A stretch of 64,000 nucleotides of DNA, taken from JAIRVZ01 sp031553415. Its GTDB lineage: Bacteria; Bacteroidota; Bacteroidia; Bacteroidales; Azobacteroidaceae. Positions within the stretch are counted from its first letter, which is position 1; each line of letters opens with the position of its first letter. Shown piece after piece: positions 60,189-64,000 of the stretch. Location of the stretch: positions 1-64,000 of the forward strand of contig JAVBLO010000017.1 of the NCBI GenBank assembly GCA_031553415.1, in the 5' to 3' direction. The notes under the pieces are model-generated. The model was not told the origin of the DNA. It made no database searches and saw only the letters and a program-made list of their open reading frames with translations. The translations under genes and the position numbers were made by a program.

Positions 60189-60965
60189 TTATCCAAATAC
60201 TCCGGTCAGATATTCTTCCGTCCGTTTATCCTTAGGCTTAGTAAACATTTGTTTGGTGGTATCATATTCCACCAAATCACCCAAATACATAAACATAGAA
60301 TAATCTGAAATACGGGCCGCCTGCGACATGTTATGAGTTACTATCACGATAGTAAACTGTTCTTTCAACTCCAACAGCAATTCTTCAATATGATTTGTTG
60401 AAATCGGGTCTAATGCAGAAGTCGGCTCGTCCATAAGTAATAATTCCGGCTTTAGTGCGAGTGCACGGGCAATACAAAGCCGCTGTTGTTGTCCTCCGGA
60501 AAGGAAAGAACCTTTCTTGGTCATTGTATCTTTGACTTCATTCCAAAGTGCGACATTTTTCAGGCTTGTTTCTACGATTTCATCTTTCTCATCTTTTTTC
60601 AGACTAATGCTATTCAGCTTATATCCAGCCAGCACGTTATCATATATGCTCATTGTAGGAAACGGATTCGGCCGCTGGAAAACCATACCGGCGCGCCGGC
60701 GTACTTCCATGGGATTCATCTCCAATACATTTTTTCCTTTCAACAATATTTCGCCTGTGGTCTTGATATGAGGATAAAGTTCGTGCATCCTGTTGATTGC
60801 CCTCAACAACGTACTCTTTCCGCAACCGGAAGGTCCCATGATAGCCGTTATCGTATTTTCCCCAACACCTGCGCTTACATTATTCACCGCATTTTTACCC
60901 GGCGTATATGAAACACAGACATTTTTCAGCTTAAGCAAATATTCGTTTGTTATTGTATTCTCCAT
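60189..60965 (-). CDS. pstB: phosphate ABC transporter ATP-binding protein PstB
   Basis: 258 aa. Walker A GPSGCGKST, Q-loop FQRPNPFPTMSIYDNV, signature LSGGQQQRLCIARALA, Walker B LLMDEPTSALDP and switch His in IVTHNMSQAARI. Powers phosphate import by the PstCA channel. The start overlaps the pstA stop by 16 bp. Confidence 0.97.
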   Translation of the reverse strand: MENTITNEYLLKLKNVCVSYTPGKNAVNNVSAGVGENTITAIMGPSGCGKSTLLRAINRMHELYPHIKTTGEILLKGKNVLEMNPMEVRRRAGMVFQRPNPFPTMSIYDNVLAGYKLNSISLKKDEKDEIVETSLKNVALWNEVKDTMTKKGSFLSGGQQQRLCIARALALKPELLLMDEPTSALDPISTNHIEELLLELKEQFTIVIVTHNMSQAARISDYSMFMYLGDLVEYDTTKQMFTKPKDKRTEEYLTGVFG

Positions 60966-61810
60966 TTATTTGCCACTTGTTTAGCGATTAAGTTCAATGT
61001 CAAAATCAATAATAGTAATAATAATGATGATGACCAAATCATATCTATCAAATTCGGGTCGTTATAAAACTCCCATATAAGTAATGGAATAGCACTTGTC
61101 GGATGGTTGATATCCCAATTGACGGCAGAAGATCCCAAAGCAGTCAGCATCAGCGGGGCCGTTTCTCCCATAACACGTGATATAGCCAGTAATATTCCCG
61201 TAAATAATCCGCCAAAAGCCGAAGGCAACATTACCTTGAAAATAACATTGGTATATGATGCCCCTAATGCCAATCCGGCTTCTTTCAGCGTTCCGGGTAA
61301 AAGCTTCAGGGTCTCTTCCGTTGAGCGGATAACCAAAGGCGACATCATAATGGCTAAGGCAAAGCTACCGGCCAATGCAGAATAACTATGCAACGGTTTC
61401 ACAATCCAGGCATAAGCTATAATACCTACAACAATTGAAGGCGTTCCCTGTATCAAATCAGTCAGATACCTTACAATTCCGGCAAAAGATGAATTAGCAT
61501 GTTCCGATAAATAAATTCCAACAAAAATTCCGATGGGTATTGCAATTATAATTGCGACTCCAATAATCAACAATCCACCTGTAATACCATTCAAAACGCC
61601 TCCGGGAATACCATCTCCGCTCATTTTGGCAAGCATGGCATCCATCGATGTCGGTGCAACTTCCGTAAACAAACTGAAGTTGAATTGTTTGTATCCCTTC
61701 TTTATCAATTCAAAAAGGATGAAAAACAATGGTAACATTGTAATTCCGGAAAAGAGGCACACAAGATAGAAAAATATATTGTTTTTTGCTAATCTGAATT
61801 TTGAACTCAT
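60950..61810 (-). CDS. pstA: phosphate ABC transporter permease PstA
   Basis: 286 aa with six predicted membrane helices. The cytoplasmic EAA loop is EAGLALGASYTNVIFKVMLP, and the early GIPGGVLNGITGGLLIIGVA stretch is typical. It forms the phosphate channel with PstC. The start overlaps the pstC stop by 4 bp, giving translational coupling. Confidence 0.96.
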   Translation of the reverse strand: MSSKFRLAKNNIFFYLVCLFSGITMLPLFFILFELIKKGYKQFNFSLFTEVAPTSMDAMLAKMSGDGIPGGVLNGITGGLLIIGVAIIIAIPIGIFVGIYLSEHANSSFAGIVRYLTDLIQGTPSIVVGIIAYAWIVKPLHSYSALAGSFALAIMMSPLVIRSTEETLKLLPGTLKEAGLALGASYTNVIFKVMLPSAFGGLFTGILLAISRVMGETAPLMLTALGSSAVNWDINHPTSAIPLLIWEFYNDPNLIDMIWSSSLLLLLLILTLNLIAKQVANKWRIQ

Positions 61811-62658
61811 ACCATTTTCCTCATTGTTAATTTTGCAATCGAATTGATTATTGCGGTAATTAAAAACAACAGCAATCCTATCGCAATCAACGAACTCAAT
61901 TTTAGTCCATCTGCTTCCCCGAATTGATTGGCAATAATACTAGCCATTGTGTTTCCTGTATCTGTCAATGACTTTGGAATATTATTCGTATTACCTATAA
62001 GCATCGTAACAGCCATTGTTTCACCTAAAGCCCGGCCTAATGCCAATATATATGCAGATAGAATACCCGAACTTACTACAGGAAAACTAACCGCAAAAAT
62101 CACTTCCAAACGAGTTGCTCCCAAGCTATAAGCGCCTTCTTTCAAATCATTGGGAACCATTGAAATAAATTCCGAGCTAAGAGAAGAGGCATAAGGAATT
62201 ATCATGACTGCCAATACCAATGAAGCGGTAAGGATTCCAAATCCCTGTTCATTCAGGCCCAAAGATACAATCAAAGGCCGTAGAGTATAAAATCCCCATA
62301 ACCCATATACAATAGAAGGTATTCCTGCCAACAAATTAACAATGGAACCAACTACAGCAGCTATTTTCTTACCCTTGAAATATTCACCCGTGAATAAGGC
62401 AACAGGAAGCGAGAACGGTATACAGAAAAGAAGCGCAAGTAATGAAGTTAGTATAGTTCCTGTGATAAAAGAAAACGCCCCGTAATTTTCCTGTCCCGTT
62501 CTCGGATCCCATTCGGAAGAACTTATAAATTCAAAGAATCCGAAATGTCTGAATGTTCCGAGCGATTGTCCTACCAATGCATAGACAATACCTCCTGTGA
62601 GAAGCAAAATTAAACAAGCGGCGGCAAACAACAGGGATTTGAAAATTTTATCCTTCAT
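61807..62658 (-). CDS. pstC: phosphate ABC transporter permease PstC
   Basis: 283 aa, about six membrane helices. The EAA loop reads EGAYSLGATRLEVIFAVSFP. The motif FEFISSSEWDPRTGQENYGA in the first periplasmic loop is typical of PstC. The ATG at 62658 (KDKIFKSLLFAA) is chosen; the frame also opens at a TTG (62685) lying inside a hairpin repeat, which is unlikely. Confidence 0.95.
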   Translation of the reverse strand: MKDKIFKSLLFAAACLILLLTGGIVYALVGQSLGTFRHFGFFEFISSSEWDPRTGQENYGAFSFITGTILTSLLALLFCIPFSLPVALFTGEYFKGKKIAAVVGSIVNLLAGIPSIVYGLWGFYTLRPLIVSLGLNEQGFGILTASLVLAVMIIPYASSLSSEFISMVPNDLKEGAYSLGATRLEVIFAVSFPVVSSGILSAYILALGRALGETMAVTMLIGNTNNIPKSLTDTGNTMASIIANQFGEADGLKLSSLIAIGLLLFLITAIINSIAKLTMRKMV

Positions 62659-62675
62659 TATAAATGATTTATTCT

Positions 62676-62705
62676 GTAGGGACAATCCTATGTGATTGCC
62701 CCTAC
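62676..62705. repeat. GTAGGG-type hairpin between pstS and pstC
   Basis: GTAGGG-a-CAATC, loop, GATTG-c-CCCTAC: same outer arms and internal mismatch as 4394-4424. In the pst transcript it could stabilise the pstS part or reduce read-through into pstCAB. Confidence 0.6.
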
Positions 62706-62714
62706 GGACGACAA

Positions 62715-63773
62715 TTATTTTTCAATGTTTTTTCCGTCAAATGTCACTGTATTCAAAATTGCCTTTGCATTCTTCAACGCAGTTTCCGGTAATGGAGAAT
62801 AATGTATATTGGCAGCTACACTTTGTGCATCATTGCTCAACACATAATCCAACAGGTCAACCAAACCTTTAGCCTGATTCAAATCCCTCTTTGCATAAGA
62901 TTGTTCCTTATATATTATAATCCATGTAAAACAACTAATAGGATAAGCATCCGGTTCAGGAGAATTGGTAATCATCGTACGCATATCAGCAGGAAGTTCT
63001 CCTTTAGCTGCAGCAGAGATTGAAGCAGTTCCAGCTTCAACGAAATTACCAGTACTGTTTTGCATCAATGCTGTAGGGATATTCAACGAAAGTGAATACT
63101 CCGAACCTACATATCCGATAGCACCTTTTGTTTGTTGGATTGTTCCGGCAACTCCGGGATTACCTTTAGAAGCAATTCCCGTAGGCCAGGTAAGGGATTT
63201 ACCTGTTCCTATTTTTTCAGCCCATTCCGGACTCACTTTAGTCATATAATCACTAAAAACAAAGGTTGTTCCGCTACCATCCGAACGATAGACAGGAGTA
63301 ATGGTCTGATCAGGCAATTTAGCATCCGGATTCAATGCTTTGATTTTTGCATCATTCCATTTCTTGATTTTACCTAAATAAATATCTGATACAATTTGTC
63401 CATTTAAATTCAATTTAGGGATTTCCGGTAAATTATAAGCCAAAACTACAGCACCCATACAAGTAGGCATATGTAACACCGGGGCGCCCATTTCAGCCAT
63501 TTCTTCATCAGAAAGGAATGCATCGGAAGCTCCGAAATCAACTGTTTGGTCTTTCAAACTCCGGATACCTCCGCCACTTCCAACACCTCCGTAAGTAACT
63601 TTATTTTCACTTTTATCAGAATAAGCTTTAAAAATAATGTTATAGAAGGGTTGAGGAAAAGTAGCTCCCGCTCCGGAAAGTTCAACTGTCGATTTTTTTT
63701 CACTGTTTGTTGCTTTTTGTTTACAACCGGAAGCAACCACTACAACCATCATTAAAAAAAGTACCTTTTTCAT
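62715..63773 (-). CDS. pstS: phosphate-binding lipoprotein PstS
   Basis: 352 aa. Lipobox VVVASGCKQK, then the phosphate-binding segments GAGATFPQPFYN, YGGVGSGGGIRSL, DFGASDAFLS and the typical RSDGSGTTFVFSDYM. It captures phosphate in the periplasm and passes it to PstCA. First gene of the pst-pho operon. Confidence 0.96.
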   Translation of the reverse strand: MKKVLFLMMVVVVASGCKQKATNSEKKSTVELSGAGATFPQPFYNIIFKAYSDKSENKVTYGGVGSGGGIRSLKDQTVDFGASDAFLSDEEMAEMGAPVLHMPTCMGAVVLAYNLPEIPKLNLNGQIVSDIYLGKIKKWNDAKIKALNPDAKLPDQTITPVYRSDGSGTTFVFSDYMTKVSPEWAEKIGTGKSLTWPTGIASKGNPGVAGTIQQTKGAIGYVGSEYSLSLNIPTALMQNSTGNFVEAGTASISAAAKGELPADMRTMITNSPEPDAYPISCFTWIIIYKEQSYAKRDLNQAKGLVDLLDYVLSNDAQSVAANIHYSPLPETALKNAKAILNTVTFDGKNIEK

Positions 63774-63837
63774 ATCAAAAATATTAACAGAATTAATTTG
63801 AATGCAAGATTACTACAGAAATGTGATGTAGTTATTA

Positions 63838-63870
63838 CAAAAATATTACGATTTTGTTAAGCCTTGCAAA
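63838..63870 (-). promoter_or_regulatory. promoter of the pst-pho operon
   Basis: On the minus strand TTTG (63870-63867), 21-bp spacer, TATTTTTG (63845-63838), a full match to the Bacteroidota consensus, 65 bp before the pstS ATG. No second motif that I can identify as a Pho box was found. Confidence 0.65.
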
Positions 63871-63932
63871 CACCACTGTTTCCATAACAAATAAACAACT
63901 ATTCAAAAGATAAGTTTATTTTTAAAGGAATA

Positions 63933-63962
63933 TTGCATGTGTTAGGATTTTACTTATCTTTG
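63933..63962 (+). promoter_or_regulatory. promoter of a gene starting at the right edge
   Basis: TTG (63933-63935), 19-bp spacer, TATCTTTG (63955-63962), 28 bp before an ATG at 63991. Confidence 0.6.
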
Positions 63963-63990
63963 CCCCTGAATTTTTAAAAATTATAAAGTC

Positions 63991-64000
63991 ATGAAAGAAT
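63991..64000 (+). CDS. start of a gene cut by the right edge
   Basis: ATGAAAGAA and one more base are visible, well placed behind a consensus promoter. Product cannot be told. Confidence 0.4.

Noticed and set aside
1..64000. tRNA or rRNA genes
   Set aside because: No cloverleaf-like sequence with a TTCGA-type T-loop and CCA-adjacent stem, and no rRNA-like stretch, was noticed on reading; a tRNA scan was not possible.

Overview
The window is from a member of the Bacteroidota, most likely order Bacteroidales. Four things point there: a MurF-alanine racemase fusion, a gliding-motility-type (type IX secretion) C-terminal domain, a DPS-like ferritin, and many promoters of the TTTG / TAnnTTTG type with no clear Shine-Dalgarno sites. 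The DNA is AT-rich and dotted with hairpin-forming repeats. No rRNA, tRNA or CRISPR array was seen.

Layout. 1-0.5 kb: IS1595-type transposase cut by the left edge. 1-4.4 kb: murF-alr and an outer-membrane barrel gene. 4.5-9.8 kb (minus): an efflux operon, MarR regulator - TolC - HlyD - two ABC-2 permeases. 9.8-10.5 kb: gene-free repeat region. 10.5-12.7 kb: rnr. 12.9-21.6 kb (plus): two DUF3857/transglutaminase-like secreted proteins, then DUF2339, DUF3999-like and an AlkZ-like winged-helix protein. 22.1-30.8 kb (minus): a SWIM - HEAT-like - MoxR ATPase - DUF5682 - DUF559 nuclease - VWA cluster resembling E. coli yehLMPQ. 31-39.1 kb: a second accessory cluster with a 486-aa unknown protein, a Nudix/winged-helix regulator, a J-domain/pseudokinase protein, a methyltransferase-double-Nudix-like fusion, a NADAR protein, a divergent PurA-like enzyme and a second VWA protein. 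39.3-42.9 kb: pyrB, pyrI, a flavin reductase, a barrel protein and a flavodoxin-fold reductase. 42.9-47.4 kb: a debris zone (5'-truncated group II intron, broken two-component sensor, IS21 istB remnant joined to a higB remnant, frameshifted higA) around a CHU_C-domain protein and a sugar isomerase-like protein. 47.4-54.6 kb: dpsL, DUF4349 lipoprotein, serine acetyltransferase, ispE, pyrE, a SRPBCC protein, argH, maf. 54.6-63.8 kb (minus): GH3, radical SAM, and a complete Pho module pstS-pstC-pstA-pstB-phoU-response regulator-histidine kinase.

Two things stand out. First, the 31-39 kb cluster looks like a co-regulated NAD/ADP-ribose or nucleotide-linked system. A palindrome TTTGCGTA-N5-TACGCAAA overlaps the promoter of the Nudix regulator, and two more copies lie upstream of the divergent VWA-PurA-NADAR-methyltransferase operon. 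Second, in the yeh-like cluster a short palindromic element that encodes KSPSGDLGV recurs between genes and appears to supply the start codons and N-termini of at least two, and perhaps three, adjacent proteins. A further theme is a family of intergenic hairpins built from 7-bp tandem units, each site with its own unit, often ending right at the next start codon.

Limits: all family calls come from reading motifs by eye. No database search or folding program was run.
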